Shown here piece by piece: positions 35,765 through 45,026 of a stretch of 64,000 nt of DNA (the stretch's first letter is position 1; each line of letters begins with the position of its first letter). The translations under genes were made by a program, and so were the position numbers. Location of the stretch: the NCBI RefSeq assembly GCF_014212315.1, contig NZ_JACKXE010000001.1:2852001-2916000 (forward strand). Direction: 5' to 3'. The stretch is from Nocardioides luti. Its GTDB lineage: Bacteria; Actinomycetota; Actinomycetes; Propionibacteriales; Nocardioidaceae. The notes below the pieces were generated by a model. The model saw only the letters and a list, made by a program, of their open reading frames with translations, ran no database searches and was not told where the DNA came from.

Positions 35765-37489
35765 TCAGGCCGGCGGCGTCAGCAGCGCGCGGACCTTCTC
35801 GGCCCCGAGCGCCACGAACAGCGTGGGCAGCCGGGGGCCCCGGTCGGCGTCGACGAGCAGGTTGTAGAGCAGCCGGAAGAAGTCCTTCTGGTCGGCCTTG
35901 ACCTGGTCCGTGGGGGCGTCGTCGACGCCGAGCCCGCGGGCCAGCTTCGGCACGCCGTAGACCAGCGTCGTGATCTCGTCGAGGTCGAGCACGTCGGGCA
36001 TCCGGTCGAGCAGCTGGGCGAGCCAGAGCTCCTCGTCCTCGGACAGGGCCGCGAGCCGGGCCGTGTCCGGGGACTCGCGCACCGTGGTGCGGTCCTCGGC
36101 GGGGACGAACTCGGCCGTCCAGGTCATCGCCTTGCCCAGGCGCGGCTGCAGGTCGTCGACCGAGTCGTGCGCGTGGCCGACGTTCCCGACGGTGCGCGAG
36201 ATCAGGTCGGCGGAGCCGGCCGTCACGTCCGCCACCGACGACAGCACCCGGAACGGCACGACCACGGCCGGCGTCGGCAGCGTGCCCGCCGCGGCGGTCG
36301 CGGTGGCGCGCTCGAACGCGAGCGTCTGCGCGTCGTGGCGCGCGGGGTCGGCGGCCTTGCGGCCGAGCGCGTCCCACTCGTCGTAGAGGCGCACGACCTC
36401 GGGCCCGAAGTCCACGTTGAAGGCCTGCTTGGGCTGGCGACGGACGTAGAGCCACCGCAGGATCGGTGCCTCGAGCACCTTGAGCGCGTCCTCGGCGGTG
36501 GGCACGCCACCCTTGGAGGACGACATCTTGGCCATCCCGGCGACGCCCACGAAGGAGTAGCCGACGAACGACGGCGCGCGGCCGCCGTACACGTCCTTCA
36601 CGAGCTCCTTGCCGACGGTGTACGACGACCCCGGCGACGCGTGGTCCACGCCGCCCGGCTCGAAGTCGACGCCCTCGACCTGCCAGCGCATCGGCCAGTC
36701 GACCTTCCAGACGAGCTTGCCCTCGCTCTGGGTGCGCAGGTTCGTGACGCCGGAGAAGGCGCAGACCTGGCAGGTGTAGGCGAGGTCGGTCGTGTCGTCG
36801 TCGTACGACGTCACGGTGGTCGTGTCGCGCCCGCAGTCGCGGCAGTAGGGCTTGTAGGGGAACCGCGCCCACGCACTGCCGCCGGCCGCGTCGGGGGCGG
36901 GCTCGTCGTCGAGCGCGACGGAGTCCTCGAGCGCGGCGGCCTCCTCCTCGGTCTCGGCGACCGGGGCGGCCTTGGTGCGGTAGCGCGCCAGCACCCGCTC
37001 GATGTCGTCACGCCGCTCGACGGCCGTGAGGATCTGGTCGCGGTAGCTCCCGGCGCGGTAGGCCTCGGTCTGCGAGACCTCCTCCATCTCCACGCCCATC
37101 TCGGTGAGGGCGGCGCGCAGGGGGGCCTTGAAGTGCTCGGACCAGGACTCGTGGCAGTCCCACGGGTCGGGGACGGCGGAGAGCGGACGGCCGATGTGCT
37201 CGTTCCACGACTCGTCGACCCCGGCGGGCACCTTGCGGAAGCGGTCGTAGTCGTCCCAGCTGTGCAGGTGGCGCACCGCGAGGCCGCGGCGCCGGATCTC
37301 CTCGGCCACGAAGTGCACGGTGAGGAACTCGCGCAGGTTGCCGAGGTGGATCGGGCCGGACGGGCTCGCGCCGGACGCGCAGGTGATGAGCGTCGCGTCG
37401 GGGCCGGCGTGCCGGATCGCGTCGTCGGCGGCCCGGGTGACCCAGTCGGTGGGGACCTGCTGCCGGGAGGCCCGGTCGCCTCGTGCCAT
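35765..37489 (-). CDS. lysK: class I (archaeal-type) lysyl-tRNA synthetase
   Basis: A 574-residue class I synthetase charging tRNA-Lys. The HIGH motif appears as SGPIHLGN (about 44-51), KMSKS as KMSSSKG (about 321-327), and the zinc-binding pair CRDCG / CQVC lies at about 218-250. The C-terminal half is the alpha-helical anticodon-binding region. This enzyme is unrelated to the usual class II bacterial LysRS, and occurs sporadically in actinobacteria. ATG at 37489 gives the usual N-terminus; AGGAGC precedes it. A TAACCT -10 (complement 37542-37547) lies about 53 bases upstream. Confidence 0.95.
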   Translation of the reverse strand: MARGDRASRQQVPTDWVTRAADDAIRHAGPDATLITCASGASPSGPIHLGNLREFLTVHFVAEEIRRRGLAVRHLHSWDDYDRFRKVPAGVDESWNEHIGRPLSAVPDPWDCHESWSEHFKAPLRAALTEMGVEMEEVSQTEAYRAGSYRDQILTAVERRDDIERVLARYRTKAAPVAETEEEAAALEDSVALDDEPAPDAAGGSAWARFPYKPYCRDCGRDTTTVTSYDDDTTDLAYTCQVCAFSGVTNLRTQSEGKLVWKVDWPMRWQVEGVDFEPGGVDHASPGSSYTVGKELVKDVYGGRAPSFVGYSFVGVAGMAKMSSSKGGVPTAEDALKVLEAPILRWLYVRRQPKQAFNVDFGPEVVRLYDEWDALGRKAADPARHDAQTLAFERATATAAAGTLPTPAVVVPFRVLSSVADVTAGSADLISRTVGNVGHAHDSVDDLQPRLGKAMTWTAEFVPAEDRTTVRESPDTARLAALSEDEELWLAQLLDRMPDVLDLDEITTLVYGVPKLARGLGVDDAPTDQVKADQKDFFRLLYNLLVDADRGPRLPTLFVALGAEKVRALLTPPA

Positions 37490-37798
37490 GACGTCGCTGC
37501 TCCTGCTCGGGCCTCGGGGACGGGGGAATGACGAGAGCGTGAGGTTACCGGAGCGGGTGGCGCGGGTGAGAACCGCGGAGGTGCCCCGAAATGGAGGAAG
37601 GGCGCCGGAGTCGTCCCCTGTGGCGATTCCGGCGCCCTGTCCCGCGTCACCGTCGGCGACCGCATCCCCCGATGTGGGTCGCTGCCGGCGTGCGCCATCC
37701 CCGAGAGGGGTGGCGCGCCCGTAGGACGCAGGGAAATCATGGCATTGACCTCTACGTGCCATATGGCTCTGACGGGCCGCTGTCACTAACCTGCCACC
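37490..37798. other. 309-base divergent intergenic region with two hairpins
   Basis: No gene is seen. It holds the lysK promoter side, then an 11-bp hairpin AGGGCGCCGGA/TCCGGCGCCCT (37599-37609 with 37628-37638) and a second GCGCCATCCCC ... GGGGTGGCGC hairpin (37692-37716). The last 60 bases are comparatively AT-rich and carry the regulator promoter and palindromes listed separately. I find no riboswitch or T-box pattern. Confidence 0.6.
37739..37792 (+). promoter_or_regulatory. operator-like palindromes and leaderless promoter of LuxR-type regulator
   Basis: ATGGCA (37739-37744) and TGCCAT (37757-37762) form an inverted repeat, and GCCATATGGC (37758-37767) is a perfect 10-base palindrome. 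TAACCT (37787-37792) then lies 6 bases before the ATG and is a -10 box for a leaderless transcript. The palindromes sit where a -35 region would be, so a repressor, perhaps the regulator itself, could act here. Confidence 0.55.
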
Positions 37799-38791
37799 AT
37801 GGCCCGTCAAGCCCCCTCCAGCATGATGACCGCGCTCGGCTTCCCGGCCTCGGTCGACCGCACCTACCAACGGGTGCTGGCGCAGTCCGGGCGCGAGGTC
37901 CTGTGGGTCGCCTCGGCGATGCTGAGCAGCCCCGAGCAGCTGATGGTCGAGCTGCGCCCGCTGCTGGAGGTCGGCATCGTCCGCGTCCAGGACTCGCGGG
38001 TGTTCGTCGACCCGCCGGCCGAGGCCCTGGCCCGGATGGTGGCCCGGACCGCGGACGCCTCGGCGCGGGCCGGCCAGGAGCTCGCGGGGCTGGCCGCGGC
38101 GATCCCGTTCCTCAGCGTCTCGAGCGCGCGCCCGGGGCCCGGCGAGGTCCACGACATCCAGCCGCTGGACGGCGAGATCAGCTCCGGCGGCCAGCCGGTG
38201 GGGCTGATCGCGGCGCTGATCGCGCAGAGCAAGGGCGACATCCTCTGGCTGCGACCGGACGCGTGGCGGATCCCGCGCGAGGACGCGATGCGCCAGGTCG
38301 TCGCCGACGCGATCGCGTCGGGCCGCCGCTCGCGGGCGATCTACCCCGTGCAGGCGCTGCACGAGGCCAAGGCCACCCTCGTGGCCCGCGCCCAGGTCGG
38401 CGAGCAGATCCGGGTGCTGCCCGAGCTGCCGACGCGGATGTTCATCCTGGGCTCCACGCACGCCGTGCTGCCCGAGCCGCTGGGCTTCGTCGACGAGCCG
38501 CGCTCGCTGGTGCGCCAGCGCGGGCTGGTCGAGGCGCTGACCCTGCTCTTCGAGCTGATGTGGGAGCGCGCCTCCACGGTCCCCGAGCTCGACCTCGGCG
38601 AGGCGCGGCCGGACCTGCGCCGGCTGCTCCTGCTCCAGCTGGCCGACGGCGCCAAGGACGAGCAGATCGCCCGGACGCTCGGGATCAGCCTGCGCACCGT
38701 GCGCCGCCGGATCGCCGACCTGCTCATCGAGCTCGGCGTCGACTCCCGCTTCCAGGCGGGCGTCGAGGCGGTACGCCGGGGCTGGCTCTGA
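37799..38791 (+). CDS. LuxR-type transcriptional regulator with N-terminal effector domain
   Basis: A 330-residue regulator. The N-terminal part (about 10-80) has helices SVDRTYQRVLAQSGREVLWV and PLLEVGIVRVQDSRVFVDPP that look like a TrmB/helix-turn-helix-type sensor region; the middle (about 130-260) is an alpha/beta region likely to bind a ligand; the C-terminus (about 265-330) is a LuxR helix-turn-helix, LLQLADGAKDEQIARTLGISLRTVRRRIADLLIELGVDSRFQAGVEA. No kinase or receiver site. Probably controls a lysK-side or unlinked target; unknown. Confidence 0.8.
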   Translation: MARQAPSSMMTALGFPASVDRTYQRVLAQSGREVLWVASAMLSSPEQLMVELRPLLEVGIVRVQDSRVFVDPPAEALARMVARTADASARAGQELAGLAAAIPFLSVSSARPGPGEVHDIQPLDGEISSGGQPVGLIAALIAQSKGDILWLRPDAWRIPREDAMRQVVADAIASGRRSRAIYPVQALHEAKATLVARAQVGEQIRVLPELPTRMFILGSTHAVLPEPLGFVDEPRSLVRQRGLVEALTLLFELMWERASTVPELDLGEARPDLRRLLLLQLADGAKDEQIARTLGISLRTVRRRIADLLIELGVDSRFQAGVEAVRRGWL

Positions 38792-38800
38792 CCGGCCGAC

Positions 38801-39736
38801 TCAGTCCGCGGGGACCTGGTCGGGCCGCGGCAGCACCATGGAGTACGCCGCCGGCTCGAGGTGCCAGGTGCGCTGGCGCTCCGGGCCGTCGATCTCGCCG
38901 TCCGCGCTGACCCAGAACGGGCCGCCGGAGACCGACACGGTGCGCCCGCGGAGGTAGGTCGCCTCGTCGGCGAGGTGGTGCTTCTTGAAGCCCAGCCGGA
39001 CGGCGTACACCAGGCGCTGGGCGGGCCGGACCGCGCGCGAGATCATCACGTCGACCTGGCCGTCCTCGGGCGTGGCCTCCGGGGTCAGCTCGGCGCCGCC
39101 GCCGACCGAGGAGCCGTTGCCGACCGCGACCATGAGGATCGGCTGGTCCAGGTCGTTGACGACCGTGCCGTCGACCTCGACGCGGAGCCGGATGATGGGC
39201 GGGTTCCAGGCCGTCAGGGCCGCCCCGATGGGGTAGCCGAGCTTGCCGAGGTTGACCTTGCCGACCCCGACCGAGCCGAGCCGGGACTTCCAGCGGGCGC
39301 CGCGACGGCTGGCGTTCGCGCCGGCGCCGACGTGGACGCTGTTCACGACGACCTCGCCGACCTCGTCGAGGATCAGGTCCATCGGGCGGACCTCGCCCTC
39401 GAGGATGACCCGTGCGGCCTCCTCGATGTCCAGGGGGATCCCGGTGCCGCGGGCGAAGTCGTTGCCGGTGCCGAGCGGCAGCAGGCCGACCACCGAGCCC
39501 TGGAGGTCGTTGCGGCGGTGCAGCGCGGCGATGACGGCGTGCAGGCTGCCGTCGCCGCCCGCGACGATGATCCGGCGGGAGCCGGCGCGGTGCAGCACGC
39601 CGTCGAGCTCACCCGGGTTCGAGGTCGCCTGGACCTCCACGGAGGTGGCCGCCCGGAGGATGGCCAGCGCCTTGTCGAGGGTCTCCTCGTCCGACGTGCC
39701 GGCGTCGCTGTTGGTGATGACGAGGAGGGGTTCCAT
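38801..39736 (-). CDS. diacylglycerol/lipid kinase family protein
   Basis: A 311-residue DAGK-catalytic-domain protein. The nucleotide-binding GGDGSLHAVIAAL and GLLPLGTGNDFARG motifs are at about 65-110, and the C-terminal beta-sandwich includes FWVSADGEIDGPERQRTWHLEP. These enzymes phosphorylate diacylglycerol or related lipids (or, in mycobacteria, phosphatidylinositol-type substrates). ATG at 39736 has TAGGGT (complement, 39744-39749) 7 bases upstream: probably leaderless. Convergent with the regulator gene. Confidence 0.88.
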   Translation of the reverse strand: MEPLLVITNSDAGTSDEETLDKALAILRAATSVEVQATSNPGELDGVLHRAGSRRIIVAGGDGSLHAVIAALHRRNDLQGSVVGLLPLGTGNDFARGTGIPLDIEEAARVILEGEVRPMDLILDEVGEVVVNSVHVGAGANASRRGARWKSRLGSVGVGKVNLGKLGYPIGAALTAWNPPIIRLRVEVDGTVVNDLDQPILMVAVGNGSSVGGGAELTPEATPEDGQVDVMISRAVRPAQRLVYAVRLGFKKHHLADEATYLRGRTVSVSGGPFWVSADGEIDGPERQRTWHLEPAAYSMVLPRPDQVPAD

Positions 39737-39798
39737 GGGGCGGACCCTATCCCGCGGCGGGGGGAGCCCGACGGGCGCTTTGGTAACCTCTGCCCGCA

Positions 39799-39839
39799 AG
39801 AGCCCCGGTGCGCTGTTGCTGTGACCAGACCGGGGCTCT
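39799..39839. promoter_or_regulatory. hairpin in the purA 5' leader
   Basis: AGAGCCCCGG (39799-39808) and CCGGGGCTCT (39830-39839) form a perfect 10-bp stem with a 21-base loop, followed by no U-run. A -10-like TAACCT lies at 39784-39789, so the hairpin would be near the 5' end of the purA transcript. It could be a purA leader element or a terminator for transcription from the left; not decided. Confidence 0.5.
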
Positions 39840-39885
39840 CGCGCGTCCTGTCCTTCACCGGACCGTCGAGCTGCAAGGGGTGCAC

Positions 39886-41181
39886 ATGCCCGCGATCGTG
39901 ATCCTCGGGGCCCAGTGGGGCGATGAGGGCAAGGGCAAGGCCACCGACCTGCTCGCCCAGCAGCACGGTGAGGACTCCATCGACTTCGTGGTCCGTACCA
40001 GCGGCGGCCACAATGCCGGCCACACCATCGTCGTCAACGGCGAGAAGTTCGCGACCCACCTGCTGCCGAGCGGCATCCTGACCAAGGGCGCCACCTCGGT
40101 GATCGCCAACGGCGTCGTCGTCTCGCCCGAGGCGCTCTTCCGCGAGCTCGACTCGCTCATCGCGCGGGGCGTTGAGGTGGCAGACCTCAAGGTCAGCGCC
40201 AACGCGCACGTCATCGCGTCGTACCACTCGACGATCGACAAGGTCACCGAGCGCTTCCTCGGCAAGAACCAGATCGGCACGACCGGCCGCGGGATCGGGC
40301 CGGCGTACGCCGACAAGATCAACCGGGTGGGCGTCCGGATCGCCGACCTCTTCGACGAGGGCATCCTGCGCCAGAAGGTCGAGGCGGCCCTCGACGTCCG
40401 CAACCACCTGCTCGCCAAGGTCTACAACCGCCGCGCGATCGAGGTCGACGCGGTCGTCGAGGAGCTGCTGGCGTACGTCGAGCGGCTGCGCCCGATGGTC
40501 TGCGACACCTCGCTGCTGCTGAACAACGCGCTCGACGAGGGCAAGACAGTGCTCTTCGAGGGTGCGCAGGCGACGATGCTGGACGTCGACCACGGCACGT
40601 ATCCCTTCGTGACGTCGAGCAACCCCGTGGCCGGTGGCGTGTGCGTCGGCTCCGGCGTCGGACCGACCCGCATCGACCGGGTGATCGGCGTCATCAAGGC
40701 CTACACGACCCGGGTCGGGTCCGGCCCGTTCCCCACGGAGCTCTTCGACGAGGACGGCGAGAAGCTGCAGCGCCTCGGTGGCGAGATCGGGGTCTCGACC
40801 GGCCGCACCCGTCGCTGCGGCTGGTACGACGCCGTCGTCGCCCGCTACGCCACCCGCGTCAACGGCCTCACCGACCTGTTCCTCACCAAGCTCGACATCC
40901 TCGACAACTGGGACCGGATCCCCGTCTGCGTCGGCTACGAGATCGACGGCGTGCGCCACGACGAGATGCCGATGACGCAGACCGAGTTCCACCACGCGAA
41001 GCCGGTCTACGAGTACTTCGACGGCTGGGGCACCGACATCTCGTCCTGCCGCTCCTTCGACGACCTGCCGCGGAACGCCCAGGTCTACGTCCAGGCGCTC
41101 GAGGAGATGTCGGGCACCCGGATCTGGGGCGTCGGCGTCGGTCCGGGCCGCGAGCAGACGATCGTCGTCCACGAGGACTGA
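39886..41181 (+). CDS. purA: adenylosuccinate synthetase
   Basis: A 431-residue cytoplasmic enzyme that joins IMP and aspartate, using GTP, to give adenylosuccinate on the AMP branch. The GTP/IMP site [14 protein letters not shown] is at about 8-21, GGHNAGHT follows at 37-44, and VFVGTRTGRP-type loop and SCRSFDDLP region near the C-terminus are present. ATG at 39886 has AAGGGG upstream. It begins the line of purine genes in this window. Confidence 0.97.
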   Translation: MPAIVILGAQWGDEGKGKATDLLAQQHGEDSIDFVVRTSGGHNAGHTIVVNGEKFATHLLPSGILTKGATSVIANGVVVSPEALFRELDSLIARGVEVADLKVSANAHVIASYHSTIDKVTERFLGKNQIGTTGRGIGPAYADKINRVGVRIADLFDEGILRQKVEAALDVRNHLLAKVYNRRAIEVDAVVEELLAYVERLRPMVCDTSLLLNNALDEGKTVLFEGAQATMLDVDHGTYPFVTSSNPVAGGVCVGSGVGPTRIDRVIGVIKAYTTRVGSGPFPTELFDEDGEKLQRLGGEIGVSTGRTRRCGWYDAVVARYATRVNGLTDLFLTKLDILDNWDRIPVCVGYEIDGVRHDEMPMTQTEFHHAKPVYEYFDGWGTDISSCRSFDDLPRNAQVYVQALEEMSGTRIWGVGVGPGREQTIVVHED

Positions 41182-41242
41182 GGTCGGGTCCGACTCACCC
41201 GAAGGGGTGTCCTGCAGCGTCCCCGGCCGCTAGCGTGCGCGC

Positions 41243-42139
41243 ATGCTGAGTCCCGAGCAGGCCGTCGACCGCATCCGTGCCGCCTTCGGCCCTCCGCCGG
41301 GCTACCGCACCCTGCACGCCAAGGGCGCGTTCTACACCGGCACCTTCACCGCGAGCCCGGAGGCGACCGCGCTCTCCCGTGCCGGCCACCTCACCGGTGA
41401 GCCCGTCCCGGTCACGGTGCGCTGGTCGAACGCCGGCGGCAACCCGCGCGTGCCGGATCCGAAGCCGGACATCCGGGGGATGGCGGTCTCGTTCCGCCTC
41501 GCCGACGGCACGGCCACCGACCTGCTGGGCCAGACCTCCCCGCGCTTCCCCACGGACGACCCCGAGGAGTTCGTGGCGCTGACCGAGGCCTCGGTGCGAC
41601 CGCTGACCGTGCCGCTCTTCCTGGCGCGGCACCCGAGGATGGCCGCATCGGTCCTCGGCGGGTTCAAGGCGCTCGCGCCGCCGGTCAGCTTCGCGGAGGC
41701 GACGTTCTACCCCATCCACGCCTACGGCTGGGTCGACGGCGCCGGCACCCGGACCTGGGTGCGCTACCGCTTCGTGCCCGTCGCCACGCCCGCCGACCGC
41801 CTGCCGCAGACCTTCAGCGGCCCGGACCGGCTGCGCGAGGAGATCGCCGCCCGCCTCGCCCGCGGCCCCGTCGAGCACGACGTCGTCGTCCAGGTCGCGG
41901 GGCCCGGCCACGACCCGCACAGCGCGACCTCGGTCTGGAAGGGCGCCAAGGAGCTGGTGGCCGGCCGGATCTCGGTCACCGAGACCGTGCCGGACCCGGA
42001 GCTGGACGGCGCCGTCATCGTCTTCGACCCCACCCGGGTCGTCGACGGGCTCGAGCTGTCCGACGACCCGATCCTGCGCTACCGCGCCGGCGCCTACTCC
42101 GAGTCCGTGTCCCGCCGGACGCAGTCGCACGGCGGCTGA
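41243..42139 (+). CDS. catalase-related peroxidase
   Basis: A 298-residue haem protein of the small-subunit catalase-like (SrpA-type) family. The distal His is in TLHAKGAFYTG (about 24-34), the Asn in RWSNAGGNPRVPD, DIRGMAVSF matches the catalase core, and the proximal Tyr ligand is in RAGAYSESVSRR near the C-terminus. No signal peptide. It should decompose peroxide or act as an organic peroxidase. ATG follows TAGCGT by 6 bases, so the transcript is likely leaderless. Inserted between purA and purD. Confidence 0.85.
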   Translation: MLSPEQAVDRIRAAFGPPPGYRTLHAKGAFYTGTFTASPEATALSRAGHLTGEPVPVTVRWSNAGGNPRVPDPKPDIRGMAVSFRLADGTATDLLGQTSPRFPTDDPEEFVALTEASVRPLTVPLFLARHPRMAASVLGGFKALAPPVSFAEATFYPIHAYGWVDGAGTRTWVRYRFVPVATPADRLPQTFSGPDRLREEIAARLARGPVEHDVVVQVAGPGHDPHSATSVWKGAKELVAGRISVTETVPDPELDGAVIVFDPTRVVDGLELSDDPILRYRAGAYSESVSRRTQSHGG

Positions 42140-42144
42140 GGGGC

Positions 42145-42198
42145 CGAGTCGGCGCGTCTGCAGATCCTGGAGGGGTCGAGTCGGCGCATCTGCACACG
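42145..42198. repeat. 22-base tandem repeat array, locus C (2 units)
   Basis: Two units, CGAGTCGGCGCGTCTGCAGATC at 42145 and CGAGTCGGCGCATCTGCACACG at 42177 (spacing 32), in the same orientation as locus B. They lie directly after the catalase-like stop and before the purD promoter. Confidence 0.75.
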
Positions 42199-42265
42199 GG
42201 ACCGCGCCCCCTGGGCGGCGGACGCACCACGCCGACGGGGTCGGGCGCCGATAGGCTCGCGCACC

Positions 42266-43540
42266 GTGACGACTCCTCCGCAGACCAACCGCACGGTGCT
42301 CGTGATCGGCACCGGTGGCCGCGAGCACGCGCTGGCCCGGGCGCTCGCGCTGGACCCGAGCGTCGGTGCGGTGCACGTCGCCCCCGGCAACCCCGGCACC
42401 GCGACGGTCGCCCGCAACCACCCGGTCGACCCGATGGACGGCGCCTCGGTCGCCGACCTCGCCGTCGAGCTCGGCGCCGACCTGGTCGTGGTCGGCCCCG
42501 AGGCCCCGCTGGTCGCCGGGGTCGCGGACGCCGTCACCGCCCGCGGCATCGCCTGCTTCGGACCGTCGGGTGCGGCCGCCCGGCTCGAGGGCTCCAAGGC
42601 GTTCGCCAAGGACGTCATGGCCGCGGCCGGCGTCCCCACCGCCCGCGCCTTCGTCTGCACCACGCCCGAGGAGGCCGCCGCCGCGCTGGACGAGCTCGGG
42701 GCGCCGTACGTCGTGAAGGACGACGGCCTCGCCGCCGGCAAGGGCGTCGTGGTGACCGAGGACCGGCAGGCCGCGCTGGACCACGCCGCCGGGTGCGAGC
42801 AGGTGCTGATCGAGGAGTACCTCGACGGCCCCGAGGTCTCCCTCTTCGCCCTCTGCAGCTGGAACGAGACCACCGGCGCCACGGTCTACCCGCTGCAGCC
42901 GGCCCAGGACTTCAAGCGGATCCACGACGGCGACGAGGGCCCCAACACGGGCGGGATGGGCGCCTACACGCCGCTGACCTGGGCGCCCGAGGGGCTCGTC
43001 GACGAGGTGCTCGAGACCGTCCTCCAGCCGACGGTGGACGAGATGGCCAGGCGGGGCACGCCCTTCGCCGGCCTGCTGTACGCCGGCCTCGCGCTCACCT
43101 CGCGCGGCACCCGCGTCGTGGAGTTCAACGCGCGCTTCGGCGACCCCGAGACCCAGCCGCTGCTGGCGCTCCTGGACTCGCCCCTTGCCGACCTCCTGGT
43201 CGGCGCGGCCACCGGCACCCTGGCAGACGTCGCGCCGCCCGCGTGGAAGCCCGGTGCGGCGGTCGCGGTCGTGCTGGCCAGCCGCGGCTACCCCGAGTCG
43301 TCGTCCTCCGGCGAGGTGATCGGCGGGATCGCCGAGGCCGAGACCGTCGAGGGCGTGCACGTGATCCAGGCCGGCACGGCGCCCTCCGGCGACGACGTGG
43401 TCACCGCCGGTGGCCGGGTGCTCGCGGTCGTCGGCCTCGGCGAGGACGTCGCCGCGGCCCGCGCGACGGCGTACGCCGGGGTCGGGCTGGTCGAGTTCGA
43501 GGGCGTGCAGTTCCGCACGGACATCGCCGCGGGGCGCTGA
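42266..43540 (+). CDS. purD: phosphoribosylamine-glycine ligase
   Basis: A 424-residue ATP-grasp enzyme that makes GAR from phosphoribosylamine and glycine, an early step of purine synthesis. The N-domain begins [17 protein letters not shown], the ATP-grasp Lys loop is [10 protein letters not shown] at about 154-163, and metal-binding residues appear in [27 protein letters not shown] at 42266 follows TAGGCT by 8 bases: probable leaderless start. Confidence 0.96.
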   Translation: MTTPPQTNRTVLVIGTGGREHALARALALDPSVGAVHVAPGNPGTATVARNHPVDPMDGASVADLAVELGADLVVVGPEAPLVAGVADAVTARGIACFGPSGAAARLEGSKAFAKDVMAAAGVPTARAFVCTTPEEAAAALDELGAPYVVKDDGLAAGKGVVVTEDRQAALDHAAGCEQVLIEEYLDGPEVSLFALCSWNETTGATVYPLQPAQDFKRIHDGDEGPNTGGMGAYTPLTWAPEGLVDEVLETVLQPTVDEMARRGTPFAGLLYAGLALTSRGTRVVEFNARFGDPETQPLLALLDSPLADLLVGAATGTLADVAPPAWKPGAAVAVVLASRGYPESSSSGEVIGGIAEAETVEGVHVIQAGTAPSGDDVVTAGGRVLAVVGLGEDVAAARATAYAGVGLVEFEGVQFRTDIAAGR

Positions 43541-43595
43541 GCCACCGCCGCGGCACCGGTCGGGAGGTCGTCCGGCCCGTGGGAGAATGCGGCAC

Positions 43596-45026
43596 GTGAC
43601 CGTGCCCAACGTCCTCGCCACCCGCTACGCGGGAGCCGACCTCGCCCAGATCTGGTCCCCGGAGCACAAGATCGTGCGCGAGCGCCAGCTCTGGATCGCC
43701 GTCCTCAAGGCCCAGCGCGACCTCGGGATCGACGTCCCGGACGGTGTCGTCGAGGCGTACGAAGCCGTCGTGGCGCTGGGGGAGAAGGGCGTCGACCTCG
43801 ACTCGATCGCTCGCCGCGAGCGGATCACCCGCCACGACGTGAAGGCCCGGATCGAGGAGTTCAGCGACCTCGCCGGCCACGAGCACATCCACAAGGGCAT
43901 GACGTCGCGGGACCTGACCGAGAACGTCGAGCAGCTCCAGGTCCGCCAGTCCCTCGCGCTGCTGCGCGACCGGGCCGTCGCGGCCCTGGTGCGCCTGGCC
44001 CGGCTCGCCTCCGAGCACGAGACCACGGTGATGGCCGGTCGCTCGCACAACGTGGCCGCCCAGGCGACCACCCTCGGCAAGCGCTTCGCCTCCGTCGCCG
44101 ACGAGATGCTGATCTCGCTCGAGCGCGTCGAGGACCTGCTGGCGCGCTACCCGCTCCGCGGCATCAAGGGCCCGATGGGCACCTCCCAGGACATGCTCGA
44201 CCTCCTCGACGGTGACGAGGCGAAGCTCGACGACCTCGAGCAGCGCGTCGCGGCCCATCTCGGCTTCGAGCGGGTGCTGACCAGCGTCGGGCAGGTCTAC
44301 CCGCGCTCGCTCGACTTCGACGTCCTCTCGGCGCTCGTGCAGCTGGTCGCCGGCCCGTCCAACCTCGCGACCACCGTGCGGCTGATGGCCGGCAACGAGA
44401 TCGTCACCGAGGGCTTCAAGGAGGGCCAGGTCGGCTCCTCCGCGATGCCCCACAAGATGAACACCCGCTCCTGCGAGCGGGTCAACGGCCTCGCGGTCGT
44501 GCTGCGCGGCTACCTCTCCATGGTCGGCGAGCTCGCCGGCGACCAGTGGAACGAGGGCGACGTCTCCTGCTCCGTCGTACGACGCGTGGCGTTGCCCGAC
44601 GCGTTCTTCGCCGCCGACGGGCTCTTCCAGACCTTCCTCACCGTGCTCGACGAGTTCGGGGCGTTCCCGGCGGTGATCCAGCGCGAGCTGGACCGCTACC
44701 TCCCGTTCCTCGCGACCACCAAGGTGCTCATGGCCGCCGTCCGCAACGGCGTCGGCCGCGAGGCCGCCCACGAGGCGATCAAGGAGGCCGCGGTGGGCAC
44801 CGCCCTCGCGATGCGCCAGGGCCAGGCCGAGAACGACGTCTTCGCCAAGCTCGCGGCCGACGAGCGGCTCGGGCTCACGACCGCGCAGCTCGAGTCGCTG
44901 GTCGCCGAGCCGATCACCTTCACGGGAGCGGCCGTCGCCCAGGTCCAGGCCGTCGTACGCCGGGTGGCCGACGTGGCCGCGCGCCACCCCGAGGCTGCGG
45001 CGTACTCGCCCGGCGCGATCCTCTAG
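43596..45026 (+). CDS. purB: adenylosuccinate lyase
   Basis: A 476-residue fumarase/aspartase-superfamily enzyme acting twice: SAICAR to AICAR, and adenylosuccinate to AMP. The signature GSSAMPHKMNTRSCERV is at about 285-301, and HKGMTSRDLTENV and DMLDLLDGDEAKL regions fit. GTG at 43596 has GGGAGA upstream. It lies 55 bases after purD on the same strand. Its stop codon shares the CTAG with the stop of the convergent transporter gene. Confidence 0.95.
   Translation: MTVPNVLATRYAGADLAQIWSPEHKIVRERQLWIAVLKAQRDLGIDVPDGVVEAYEAVVALGEKGVDLDSIARRERITRHDVKARIEEFSDLAGHEHIHKGMTSRDLTENVEQLQVRQSLALLRDRAVAALVRLARLASEHETTVMAGRSHNVAAQATTLGKRFASVADEMLISLERVEDLLARYPLRGIKGPMGTSQDMLDLLDGDEAKLDDLEQRVAAHLGFERVLTSVGQVYPRSLDFDVLSALVQLVAGPSNLATTVRLMAGNEIVTEGFKEGQVGSSAMPHKMNTRSCERVNGLAVVLRGYLSMVGELAGDQWNEGDVSCSVVRRVALPDAFFAADGLFQTFLTVLDEFGAFPAVIQRELDRYLPFLATTKVLMAAVRNGVGREAAHEAIKEAAVGTALAMRQGQAENDVFAKLAADERLGLTTAQLESLVAEPITFTGAAVAQVQAVVRRVADVAARHPEAAAYSPGAIL

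Noticed and set aside
37490..37798. Lysine riboswitch or T-box upstream of lysK
   Set aside because: No conserved T-box, specifier loop or lysine riboswitch pattern is seen, and the hairpins lie on the far side of the lysK promoter.
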